Of a DNA stretch of 64,000 nucleotides, positions 25,551 through 36,005 are shown piece after piece. The notes below the pieces were generated by a model that searched no databases, was not told where the DNA came from, and saw only the letters and a list, made by a program, of their open reading frames with translations. The first letter of the stretch is position 1. Each line of letters starts with the position of its first letter. The translations under genes and the position numbers were made by a program. The stretch lies in the NCBI RefSeq assembly GCF_014650895.1, contig NZ_BMVV01000021.1, positions 1 to 64,000 on the forward strand, in the 5' to 3' direction. The DNA comes from Streptomyces omiyaensis. Its GTDB lineage: Bacteria > Actinomycetota > Actinomycetes > Streptomycetales > Streptomycetaceae.

Positions 25551-25579
25551 TTGTAAGACATGCCACAAGGCATACAAGC
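25551..25579. repeat. Imperfect AT-rich inverted repeat upstream of the peptidase promoter
   Basis: TTGTA...ATGCC-ACAA-GGCATACAA gives a 5-bp ATGCC/GGCAT stem and outer TTGT/ACAA arms with a bulge. It lies upstream of the -35 element. It could be a regulator site or part of the M16 operon's 3' end. Confidence 0.3.
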
Positions 25580-25603
25580 ATTCTTGACGCCATAACGGAC
25601 AAA

Positions 25604-25643
25604 GCGGAGGCCTCCGATGCCCCGTCACACCGGAGACCTCCGC
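25604..25643 (-). terminator. Terminator of the M16 peptidase operon
   Basis: A 13-bp stem with one mismatch (25604-25616 with 25631-25643) and a 14-nt loop lie 17 bp after the stop of the second M16 gene. Confidence 0.7.
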
Positions 25644-25659
25644 CCGAGCCGACGGCGGG

Positions 25660-27054
25660 TCAGCTCACCACGGTCACCTCGCCGATGCCGAGGGCCCGCA
25701 CGGGCTCCTCGATCTCGGCGGCGTCGCCCACCAGGACCGTCACCAGACGGTCCACCGGGAAGGCGCTGACGACGGCGGCCGTGGCCTCCACCGTGCCGGT
25801 CTCGGCCAGGCGCGCGTACAACCGGGCCTGGTAGTCGTCCGGGAGGTGCTGCTCGACCTGGTCGGAGAGGGTCGCGGCGACCGAGGCGGCCGTCTCGTAC
25901 TTGAGCGGGGCCACGCCCACCAGGTTCTGCACCGCGACGTCCCGCTCGGCGTCGGTCAGGCCGCCCTCGGCCAGGGTCCGGAGCACCTTCCACAGGTCGT
26001 CGAGGGCCGGGCCGGTGTGGGGGGTGTCGATCGAACCGCTGATGGCGAGCATCGAGGCGCCGTGCCCCTCGCCGTCCGAGCGGAGCACCTGCCCGAAGGC
26101 GCGCACGCCGTACGTGTACCCCTTCTCCTCCCGCAGGACGGCGTCCAGACGGGACGTCAGGGTGCCGCCGAGGCAGTAGACGCCGAGGACCTGCGCCGCC
26201 CAGACGGCGTCGTGGCGGTCCGGCCCGATCCGGCCGATGAGCAGCTGGGTCTGGACGGCCCCGGGGCGGTCCACGATGACGACCCGGCCGGTGTCGTCGG
26301 CCGTGATCGGCGGCATCGGCCGCGGCGCGGCCGGCTTGCCGCTCCAGCCGCCGAGGGTCCCGGCGAGGACCTCGTCCAGGTCGACGCCGGTCAGGTCGCC
26401 GACGACGACCGCGGTGGTCGCGGCGGGCCGCACGTGCGCGTCGTAGAAGGCGCGGACGGCGCCGGCGTCGATGGCCCGCACCGTCTCCTCGGTGCCCTGG
26501 CGCGGCCGGGACATCCGGGTGCTCGCCGGGAACAGCTCCTTGTAGAGCTGCTTGGCCGCGCGGCGGCCAGGGTTGGCGGCCTCGTGCGGGATCTCGTCGA
26601 GCCGGTTGTCCACCAGGCGCTTGACCTCGTCGGCGTCGAAGGCCGGGGAGATCAGGGCCTCGGAGACGAGCCCGAGCGCCTTCGGGAGCCGGGAGACCGG
26701 GACCTCCAGGGAGACCCGGACGCCGGGGTGGTCCGCGTGCGCGTCGAGCGTGGCGCCGCAGCGCTCCAGCTCGGCCGCGAACTCCTCGGCGCCGCGCTCG
26801 GTGGTCCCCTCGGAGAGGGCGCGCGCCATGATGGTGGCGACGCCGTCGAGGCCCTCGGGCTCGGCGTCCAGGGGCGCGTCGACGAAGATCTCGACGGCGA
26901 CGACCTGCTGGCCGGGGCGGTGGCAGCGCAGCACGGTCAGACCGTTGTCCAGCGTGCCGCGCTCGGGGGCCGGGAAGGCCCACGGCTTCGCCACGCCGGC
27001 CTCGGGCCGCGGGTGGAAGTCCATGCTGGTCAGGGACTCGGTGGTGTCCGTCAC
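25660..27054 (-). CDS. M16 family peptidase-like subunit without zinc motif
   Basis: A 464-residue member of the insulinase/processing-peptidase family that lacks the HxxEH zinc site; the corresponding segment reads RGAEEFAAELERCGATLDAH. It is therefore probably the non-catalytic partner, similar to the alpha subunit of mitochondrial processing peptidase, and retains the glycine-rich LGGTLTSRLDAVLREEKGYTYG type region that guides substrates. The GTG at 27054 overlaps the stop of the active-subunit gene by four bases (GTGA), which argues for a stoichiometric complex. Confidence 0.88.
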   Translation of the reverse strand: MTDTTESLTSMDFHPRPEAGVAKPWAFPAPERGTLDNGLTVLRCHRPGQQVVAVEIFVDAPLDAEPEGLDGVATIMARALSEGTTERGAEEFAAELERCGATLDAHADHPGVRVSLEVPVSRLPKALGLVSEALISPAFDADEVKRLVDNRLDEIPHEAANPGRRAAKQLYKELFPASTRMSRPRQGTEETVRAIDAGAVRAFYDAHVRPAATTAVVVGDLTGVDLDEVLAGTLGGWSGKPAAPRPMPPITADDTGRVVIVDRPGAVQTQLLIGRIGPDRHDAVWAAQVLGVYCLGGTLTSRLDAVLREEKGYTYGVRAFGQVLRSDGEGHGASMLAISGSIDTPHTGPALDDLWKVLRTLAEGGLTDAERDVAVQNLVGVAPLKYETAASVAATLSDQVEQHLPDDYQARLYARLAETGTVEATAAVVSAFPVDRLVTVLVGDAAEIEEPVRALGIGEVTVVS

Positions 27055-28424
27055 TGGTCCGCTCCCTCTGCGTCGTCGCGGTCGGCGGCGTCGCCCGCCT
27101 CGTCGGCCCCGTCGGCCTCGTTCTCGACGGGCTCGTAGACCAGCACCGCGCGGTTGTCCGCGCGGAGCCGGGCCGCGGCCACCTCGCGCACCTCGTCGGC
27201 GGTGATGTCGAGGACACGGTCGACGGCGGTCAGGGCGAGCTGCGGGTCGCCGAACAGCACGGCGAAGCGGCACAGTTCGTCCGCGCGGCCGGCCACCGTG
27301 CCGAGCCGGTCGAGCCATTCGCGCTCCAGCTGGGCCTGGGCGCGCTCCATCTCCTCGGCGGTCGGGCCCTCCGCGGCGAAGCGGACGAGCTCCTCGTCGA
27401 CGGCCGCCTCGATCGCGGGGACCTCGACGCCGCCGGAGGTCTTGACGTCCAGCCAGCCCAGCGAGGGGGCGCCGGCCAGGCGCAGCAGGCCGAAGCCGGC
27501 GGCGACGGCGGTGCGGTCGCGGCGGACCAGCCGGTTGTGCAGGCGGGAGGACTCGCCGCCGCCGAGCACGGTGAGGGCGAGGTCGGCGGCGTCGCACGCG
27601 CGCGTGCCGTCCTCCGGCAGCCGGTAGGCGGCCATCAGGGCCCGGGCGGGGACGTCCTCGACGACGACCTCGCGCAGCTGCTCGCCGATCACCTCCGGCA
27701 GGGCGCCGTCGCGCGGGGCGGGCTTGCCGTCGTGACCGGGGATCGAGCCGAAGTACTTCTCGACCCAGGCGAGCGTCTGCTCCGGGTCGATGTCGCCGAC
27801 CACCGACAGGACCGCGTTGTTGGGCGCGTAGTAGGTGCGGAAGAAGTTCCGCGCGTCCTCCAGGGTGGCCGCGTCCAGGTCCGCCATCGAGCCGATGGGG
27901 GTGTGGTGGTACGGGTGGCCCTCGGGGTAGGCGAGCGCGGTGAGCTTCTCGAAGGCGGTGCCGTACGGCACGTTGTCGTACCGCTGGCGGCGCTCGTTCT
28001 TCACGACGTCGCGCTGGTTCTCCATCGACTCGTCGTCGAGGGCGGCGAGCAGCGAGCCCATCCGGTCGGCCTCCAGCCAGAGCGCGAGCTCCAGCTGGTG
28101 GGCCGGCATGGTCTCGAAGTAGTTGGTGCGCTCGAAACTGGTCGTGCCGTTGAGCGAACCGCCGGCGCCCTGCACCAGCTCGAAGTGCCCGTTGCCGTGC
28201 ACCTGCTTCGACCCCTGGAACATCAGGTGCTCGAAGAGGTGGGCGAGGCCGGTGCGGCCCTCGACCTCGTGGCGCGAACCGACGTCGTACCAGAGGCATA
28301 CCGCGGCGACCGGGGTCAGGTGGTCCTCGGAGAGCACCACCCGCAGGCCGTTCGCCAGCCGGTGCTCGGTCGCTGTCAGGCCGCCGGAGCCGGCCTCGGC
28401 CGTGGCCGTGTGACCCATGGGCAT
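27051..28424 (-). CDS. M16 family zinc metallopeptidase, catalytic subunit
   Basis: A 457-residue M16 peptidase. The inverted zinc motif HLFEH (HxxEH) lies in the GLAHLFEHLMFQGSK segment, with the distal Glu in ENQRDVVKNERRQRY. The second half is a structural repeat. The C-terminal tail is acidic (EADGADEAGDAADRDDAEG). No signal peptide is seen, so it is probably cytoplasmic. The start is ATG 28424 behind AAGGGA; an ATG two codons later is also possible. It is co-translated with the inactive partner and divergent from the topoisomerase IV A gene. Confidence 0.9.
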   Translation of the reverse strand: MPMGHTATAEAGSGGLTATEHRLANGLRVVLSEDHLTPVAAVCLWYDVGSRHEVEGRTGLAHLFEHLMFQGSKQVHGNGHFELVQGAGGSLNGTTSFERTNYFETMPAHQLELALWLEADRMGSLLAALDDESMENQRDVVKNERRQRYDNVPYGTAFEKLTALAYPEGHPYHHTPIGSMADLDAATLEDARNFFRTYYAPNNAVLSVVGDIDPEQTLAWVEKYFGSIPGHDGKPAPRDGALPEVIGEQLREVVVEDVPARALMAAYRLPEDGTRACDAADLALTVLGGGESSRLHNRLVRRDRTAVAAGFGLLRLAGAPSLGWLDVKTSGGVEVPAIEAAVDEELVRFAAEGPTAEEMERAQAQLEREWLDRLGTVAGRADELCRFAVLFGDPQLALTAVDRVLDITADEVREVAAARLRADNRAVLVYEPVENEADGADEAGDAADRDDAEGADQ

Positions 28425-28606
28425 GTACGTCCCTTCGATCGCGATCTGGAAAAGTCCTGCCACTGTATGCAAGCGCGTCGACACCTGGCGAAGTTCCCGG
28501 ACCCCGGAGATGTCCCTCGTCCGGGTCGCGGTCAGTGTTGTCGGTGGCACGGTCCACAATGGTCCGCGTCAGATCAAGCCTTGTCGGAGAAGGAGCAGCA
28601 GCCGCG

Positions 28607-31066
<2,460 letters not shown>

Positions 31067-31076
31067 CCGGCACGCC

Positions 31077-31122
31077 CGTGACGAAGCCCCCCGCTCCATC
31101 CGGAGCGGGGGGCTTCGTCACG
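31077..31122 (+). terminator. Terminator of parC
   Basis: A perfect 21-bp stem (31077-31097 with 31102-31122) and an ATCC loop lie 10 bp past the stop codon. Confidence 0.92.
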
Positions 31123-31148
31123 CGCGGGAGGAGGCGCCGGGCGGGCCG

Positions 31149-31238
31149 TCAGCTCCGGGCGCCGGGGGCGTACACCGCCTCGATGCCGGCGAGGACGATC
31201 CGGAGCCCCTCCTCGAAGCGCTCGTCGTAGTCGGCGAA
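31149..31238 (-). pseudogene. 3' remnant of a TetR family regulator gene
   Basis: On the minus strand the last 29 or so codons read FADYDERFEEGLRIVLAG then IEAVYAPGARS and a stop. This is the typical C-terminal helix of TetR regulators (a (D/E)-F-E-x-G-L-x-x-(L/I)-L-x-G-(L/I)-E pattern). The reading frame further upstream switches to the antisense of the monooxygenase remnant, so the helix-turn-helix and most of the ligand domain are missing. The junction lies around 31235-31245. Confidence 0.7.
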
Positions 31239-31239
31239 G

Positions 31240-32112
31240 ATGGTGGCCGACCGGGACCACTGGCACGTCTGGCGGGCCCCGGACGGCGGCGTGGCCCTCT
31301 GCCCGCTGCCGGGCGACGGCGGCCTGTTCCAGCTCGCCGCCGCCTTCGAGGACCGGTCGGCCGCGGTGGACACCACCCCGGCGGGCGTCCGGGCGCTGCT
31401 CGCGGCCCGGACGCCGCTGGCCCCGGAGGAGGTCACGGAGGTGCCGTGGGCCTCGGACTACCGCGCCCGGGCGGCGCTGGCCGACCGCTTCCGGGCCGGC
31501 CGGGTCTTCCTCGCGGGCGACGCCGCCCACGTCCACTCCCCCGCCGGCGGCCAGGGCCTCGACACCGGCGTCCAGGACGCGTACAACCTGGGCTGGAAGC
31601 TCGCCCAGGTCCTGCTGCGCGGGGCACCGGCGTCCCTCCTCGACAGCTACGAGGCGGAGCGCCGCCCGGTCGCGGCGGACGTGCTCGGGCTCAGCACCCG
31701 CCTCCACCGGGCGACCGCCGACGGCGAGGCCACCCAGCGGGGCGCGGAGGTGCAGCAGCTCGGCCTCGGCTACCGGGAGTCCGCCCTCGCGGTGGACACC
31801 CGCCCCCGGGTGCCCGGGGACGCCCTGCGCGCGGGCGACCGCGCCCCGGACGGCGCGTACGGCCCGGGACGCCTCTTCGACCTCTTCCGGGGGCCGCACT
31901 TCACCCTGCTCGCCGTCGGGTCCGCCGAGACCCCGGCCGCGCTGCCGGAGGCGGTCCGCGCGGCCCGGCTCCCGGCCGACGAGGCGTACGGCACGGGCCT
32001 CTTCCTGATCCGCCCGGACGGGTACGTGGGCTGGGCCGGCGACCGCGCCGGCGCGAGCCTCGACGCCTACCTGGCGACGGTCGGCCTGGTGGCGGAGGGC
32101 GTGCCGGCCTGA
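31240..32112 (+). pseudogene. 3' remnant of an FAD-dependent aromatic monooxygenase gene
   Basis: The 290 residues match the C-terminal part of flavoprotein aromatic hydroxylases (PheA/TfdB/MhpA type, normally about 500 residues). The conserved second FAD motif RVFLAGDAAHVHSP followed by GGQGLDTGVQDAYNLGWKLA is intact, as is the C-terminal thioredoxin-like region. The N-terminal GxGxxG dinucleotide-binding half and the substrate domain start are missing. An ATG happens to open the frame at 31240, but there is no good ribosome binding site and the product could not bind FAD normally. It abuts the TetR remnant head to head. Confidence 0.75.
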
Positions 32113-32120
32113 GCCGCGGC

Positions 32121-33170
32121 CTACGCCTCGGCGGGCGGCTCCTCGCCCTGCGGCACGTACCGCAGGACGCCCCACAGGGCGTGCTCGTCCGGGGTGTCCC
32201 CGGGTCCGTCCTGCTCGCAGGCGGCGAGCTCCTTGCGCAGGGCCGCCGCGTCGACGCCGGAGCCGATCAGGACGAGCTGCGAGAGCCGCTGCTCGCCGGC
32301 CGGCCAGGGCTCCGGGTAGAAGCGCAGGAAGCGGCCGACGGCGTGCACCGCGTAGCGGTGTCCGGGGTCGGCTGCCCCGAGGTCCACGAAGCCCTTGATC
32401 CGGTACAGCCCCTCGGGCCGGGAGTCGAGGAAGGCCATCAGCCGTCGCGGGTGCAGCGGAACCGCCGTGGCGAGGGAGACCGTGTCGTAGGCGGCGTGCG
32501 GGTGGGCGTGCCCGCCCTCGTCGCCGTAGAGGATGTCCTCGATCGACATCTGGCCGGCGATCTCGCCGTCCGGGACGACCCGGTCGAAGAGCAGCTCGGG
32601 ATCGATCCGGCCGTGCGCCGCCTCGATCACGGCGGCGCGCTCCGCGAGCCCGGCCACCGTCTCCCGGACCGCCCGCAGCTCCTCTCCGGACACCCGGTCG
32701 GCCTTGTTGACGACGACCAGGTCCGCGAGGGCGAGGTGCCGGTCGGTCTCGGGGTGCCGCTCCCGGGTGGCGGCGAACCCGGCGGCGTCGACGACCTCGA
32801 CGAGCCCGCCGTAGACCGTCCGCCGGTTCTCGCTGGCGAGCACCATCCGGACCAGTTCCTGCGGCTCGGCGAGTCCGCTCGCCTCGATCACGATCACGTC
32901 CAGACCCAGCTCGGGCCGGGTCAGGACCTCCAGGTACTCGTCCAGCTCGCTCGCGTCGACCGCGCAGCACAGACACCCGTTGCCGAGCGAGACCGTGGAG
33001 CCGACCTGCCCGGCGACGGTCATCGCGTCGATCCCGATGTCGCCGAAGTCGTTGACCATGACCCCGATCCGCGTCCCCCGGGCGCTGCGCAGCAGATGGT
33101 TGAGGAGCGTGGTCTTCCCCGCCCCGAGAAACCCGGCGAGGACGACGACGGGGATCTGCTGCGCGCTCAA
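32121..33170 (-). CDS. CobW/COG0523 family GTPase (metal chaperone-like)
   Basis: A 349-residue G3E GTPase. The P-loop is GFLGAGKTTLLN at the N-terminus, with the family's GNGCLCCAV (CxCC) metal motif around residue 70, VIEASGLAEP, and VNKADRV as the NKxD motif. A His-rich stretch (EGGHAHPHA) separates it from the C-terminal CobW domain. Members deliver zinc or other metals to client proteins or act under metal starvation. The TTG at 33170 is chosen because homologues start at (M)SAQQIP and AAAGG lies upstream. No Zur-like box was recognised upstream. It ends 8 bp from the monooxygenase remnant. Confidence 0.88.
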   Translation of the reverse strand: MSAQQIPVVVLAGFLGAGKTTLLNHLLRSARGTRIGVMVNDFGDIGIDAMTVAGQVGSTVSLGNGCLCCAVDASELDEYLEVLTRPELGLDVIVIEASGLAEPQELVRMVLASENRRTVYGGLVEVVDAAGFAATRERHPETDRHLALADLVVVNKADRVSGEELRAVRETVAGLAERAAVIEAAHGRIDPELLFDRVVPDGEIAGQMSIEDILYGDEGGHAHPHAAYDTVSLATAVPLHPRRLMAFLDSRPEGLYRIKGFVDLGAADPGHRYAVHAVGRFLRFYPEPWPAGEQRLSQLVLIGSGVDAAALRKELAACEQDGPGDTPDEHALWGVLRYVPQGEEPPAEA

Positions 33171-33541
33171 GAAGCATGCCTTTCGCTGGGAGACGTACGG
33201 GTAGGGGTACGGGACGCGGGAGCGGGGCGCGGGTGCCGGGGCCGGCGCCCGCCCGGGGCCGCTCACCGCACCGGACCGGCGTCCAGGATAGGCAGCCCGG
33301 CCCGACGCCCCCGGAGCCACACGCGCACCACAGGCCCACGGGCCGGCCCGCGCCCCGGCCCGGCACTCCCGCACCCGGCACCGGTCCGGTGCCGGGTGCG
33401 GGCACGGGCGCCCTCGGTGCAGGCACCGGCCGGCATGGGTGACGGACGCCGGCGGCCTGCGACCCCGGCCGCCGGTTGCCGACCGGCGACCGGCACCGGC
33501 TCGTTTCCGGTCGCCCACCCCGCCCCCGTACCGTTTCGGGC
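33171..33541. other. Divergent intergenic region with strong hairpin
   Basis: This 371-bp, very GC-rich region lies between the CobW-type gene and the sensor kinase gene. It contains a perfect 15-bp inverted repeat (33368-33382 with 33388-33402, GGTCC loop) and many GGCACCGG/CCGGTGCC-like repeats. No gene or clear promoter was recognised. Confidence 0.4.
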
Positions 33542-35251
33542 ATGAGCAGCACCGGATCGGTCCCCTCCGCGCCGCCGGCCGCGCGCCGCCGGCGCAGGCT
33601 GGGATGGCCGCGCCGGGTCTTCTCGCAGGTGCTGCTGATGCAGCTGGCCGTCGCCACCGGCGTCACCGTGCTGGCCACCGGGTTCTTCCTGGCCCCGCTC
33701 AGCGCCCAGCTGGACGACCAGGCCATGCGGCGCGCCCTGGCGATCGCGGAGACCATGGCGTCGACCCGTACGGCAGCGGACCTCGCCGGCGGGCCGCCGT
33801 CCGCGACGGGGCCGGTCCAGCGCGAGGCGGAGCGGGTCAGGACCGCGACCGGCGCCGAGTACGTGGTCGTCATGGACACGCGCGGGGTGCGCTGGTCGCA
33901 CCCCGACCCCGCGCAGCTCGGCCGGACCGTCTCCACCGACCCCAGCGAGGTCCTGGCGGGCCGCGAGGTGATGGAGATCGACAGCGGCACCCTCGGCCGC
34001 TCCGCGCGCGGCAAGGCTCCGCTCCTCGACGCCGACGGCGGGATCGTCGGCGCCGTCTCGGTCGGCATCGAGTACGACAGCGTCCGCGACCGCCTCCTCT
34101 CCGCGATCCCCGGGCTCCTCGCCTACGCCGGCGGCGCCCTCGCGGCCGGCGCCCTCGCCGCGTACCTGATCTCCCGGCGGATCCAGCGGCAGACCCGCGA
34201 CCTGGCCTTCTCCGACATCTCGGCGCTGCTCGCCGAGCGCGAGGCGATGCTGCACGGCATCCGCGAGGGCGTGGTGGCCCTCGACCGGAAGGGTTCGGTC
34301 CGGCTGCTCAACGACGAGGCGCAGCGGCTGCTCGGCCTCGGTCCCGAGGCCGCCGGACGGCCGCTCGACGCGCTCCTGGGCCCCGGTCGCACCGCGGACG
34401 TGCTGACCGGCCGGGCGACCGGAGCCGACCTGGTGACCGTCCAGGGGCACCGGGTGCTGATCGCCAACCGGATGCCGACGGACGACGGGGGCGCCGTGGC
34501 GACCCTGCGCGACCGCACCGAGCTGGAGCGGCTGGGCCGTGAGCTGGACTCCACCCGCGGCCTCATCGACGCCCTGCGCGCCCAGGACCACGAGCACGCC
34601 AACCGGCTGCACACGCTGCTCGGCCTCCTGGAGCTGGAGCTGTACGACGAGGCGGCGGACTTCGTCACCGAGGTCGTCGGGGTGCACCGGGCGACCGCCG
34701 AGCAGGTCACGGAGAAGGTCCACGACCCGCTGCTCGCGGCGCTCCTGGTCGGCAAGGCGACGGTCGCGGCGGAGCGCGGGGTCTCGCTGCGGATCGCCCC
34801 CGACTCCCTGCTCCCCGACCGGCTGGTGGACCCGCGCGAGCTGGTCACCGTCGTCGGCAACCTCGTCGACAACGCCCTGGACGCCGCCGCCGGCACCCCG
34901 GACGCCCGGGTCGAGGTCGCGCTGCGCGCCGACGGCCGGACGGTGGTCCTGCGGGTCGCCGACAGCGGGCCCGGCGTCCCCGAGGACCGCCGGGAGCTGA
35001 TCTTCACCGAGGGGTGGACGACGAAGGATCCCCCCGCCCACGGCAGGCGCGGTCTCGGACTGGCGCTGGTGCGGCGGCTCGCCGAGCGGCGCGGCGGCAC
35101 CGCGCGCGTGACGGCGGGCCCGGCCGGTGGCGCCGAGTTCGGCGTGGTCCTGCCGGACGCCCTGACGGAGCACGCCCCTCCCGCCCCGTACGACCCGCCC
35201 GCCCCGCGCGGGCCGGTGGACCCGACCACGGCAGAGGAGCGGTCCCGATGA
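33542..35251 (+). CDS. Sensor histidine kinase (CitA/DcuS-like)
   Basis: A 569-residue membrane kinase. It has TM1 around residues 27-50, a periplasmic-type sensor domain (about residues 55-180) as in citrate/C4-dicarboxylate sensors, TM2 around residues 185-210, a cytoplasmic PAS domain, and an SpoOB-type phosphoacceptor helix (AQDHEHANRLHTLLGLLEL). The HATPase domain has the N-box GNLVDNALDAA and a G-box with RRGLGLALV. The ATG at 33542 is preferred, although its ribosome binding site is weak. It overlaps the response regulator start by four bases. With the adjacent DUF485/symporter operon this suggests sensing of a carboxylate and control of its uptake. Confidence 0.9.
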   Translation: MSSTGSVPSAPPAARRRRRLGWPRRVFSQVLLMQLAVATGVTVLATGFFLAPLSAQLDDQAMRRALAIAETMASTRTAADLAGGPPSATGPVQREAERVRTATGAEYVVVMDTRGVRWSHPDPAQLGRTVSTDPSEVLAGREVMEIDSGTLGRSARGKAPLLDADGGIVGAVSVGIEYDSVRDRLLSAIPGLLAYAGGALAAGALAAYLISRRIQRQTRDLAFSDISALLAEREAMLHGIREGVVALDRKGSVRLLNDEAQRLLGLGPEAAGRPLDALLGPGRTADVLTGRATGADLVTVQGHRVLIANRMPTDDGGAVATLRDRTELERLGRELDSTRGLIDALRAQDHEHANRLHTLLGLLELELYDEAADFVTEVVGVHRATAEQVTEKVHDPLLAALLVGKATVAAERGVSLRIAPDSLLPDRLVDPRELVTVVGNLVDNALDAAAGTPDARVEVALRADGRTVVLRVADSGPGVPEDRRELIFTEGWTTKDPPAHGRRGLGLALVRRLAERRGGTARVTAGPAGGAEFGVVLPDALTEHAPPAPYDPPAPRGPVDPTTAEERSR

Positions 35252-35928
35252 TCGACGTGCTCGTCGTCGACGACGACGTCCGGGTGGCGCGGGTGAACGC
35301 CGCGTACGTGACCAAGCTGCCCGGCTTCCGGGTGGCCGCGACGGCCCACTCGTCCGCGGAGGCCCTGGCCGTCCTCGACGGCCGGTCCGTGGACCTCGTC
35401 CTGCTCGACCACTACCTCCCCGACGAGAACGGGCTGGCCGCCATCCGCGAGCTGCGGGCCCGCGGCCACCAGTGCGACGTGATCATGGTGACCGCGGCCA
35501 GGGACGTGGCGACCGTCCAGGCGGCGATGCGGCACGGCGCCCTCCAGTACCTGGTCAAACCGTTCGGCTTCGCCGGACTGCGGACCAAGCTGGAGGCGTA
35601 CGCGGCCCTCCGCCGCACCCTGGAGGGCGGCGGCGAGGCGGAACAGGCCGAGGTCGACCGGATCTTCGGCACCCTGGCCGCCGGCACCGTCGCCCCCGAC
35701 CTCCCGAAGGGGCACTCCCCGACCACGGCCGAGCTGGTCCGCCAGGCGCTGCTGAACGCCTCCGGCCCGCTCTCCACCCAGGAGCTCGCCGAGCGCACCG
35801 GGGTCAGCCGCCAGACCGCCCAGCGCTACCTCAAACTCCTCGAACGCACCGGTCGGGTGCGGCTCTCCCTCCGGTACGGCGAGACCGGCCGCCCCGAACA
35901 CCGCTACACCTGGGTCGCCTCGCCCTGA
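35248..35928 (+). CDS. Response regulator (CitB/DcuR-like)
   Basis: A 226-residue two-component regulator. The receiver domain has the acidic pocket Asp8/Asp9, the phosphorylation site Asp54 (LVLLDHYLPD), a Thr in VMVTAA and Lys104 in LVKPFG. The C-terminal output domain is a winged helix-turn-helix (STQELAERTGVSRQTAQRYLKLLE) like those of CitB/DcuR regulators for di- and tricarboxylate transport. It is translationally coupled to the kinase (ATGA overlap). The likely target is the convergent symporter operon, by inference from position. Confidence 0.92.
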   Translation: MIDVLVVDDDVRVARVNAAYVTKLPGFRVAATAHSSAEALAVLDGRSVDLVLLDHYLPDENGLAAIRELRARGHQCDVIMVTAARDVATVQAAMRHGALQYLVKPFGFAGLRTKLEAYAALRRTLEGGGEAEQAEVDRIFGTLAAGTVAPDLPKGHSPTTAELVRQALLNASGPLSTQELAERTGVSRQTAQRYLKLLERTGRVRLSLRYGETGRPEHRYTWVASP

Positions 35929-35934
35929 GGCCCT

Positions 35935-35965
35935 GAGCCCCGGAGGCTTCGGCGCTCCGGGGCTC
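35935..35965. terminator. Terminator between the response regulator and symporter genes
   Basis: An 11-bp stem (35935-35945 with 35955-35965) and a 9-nt loop sit between two convergent genes. Confidence 0.75.
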
Positions 35966-36005
35966 CGGGGCCCCAGGCCGTCGGCTCGGCCGAGGCGGCC
36001 GTCCC

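Noticed and set aside
24283..25587. Long plus-strand frame through the GntR-M23 region
   Set aside because: It runs antisense through the M23 peptidase and riboswitch. Only its last 44 codons are noted as a weak small-gene candidate.
31240..32112. Intact short FAD monooxygenase gene
   Set aside because: Although open, it lacks the entire N-terminal dinucleotide-binding half and a ribosome binding site, and it begins at the break with the TetR remnant. It is called a pseudogene.
33171..33260. Zur box upstream of the CobW-type GTPase gene
   Set aside because: No TGAAAATGATTTTCA-like palindrome was found, so zinc control is not supported by the sequence.
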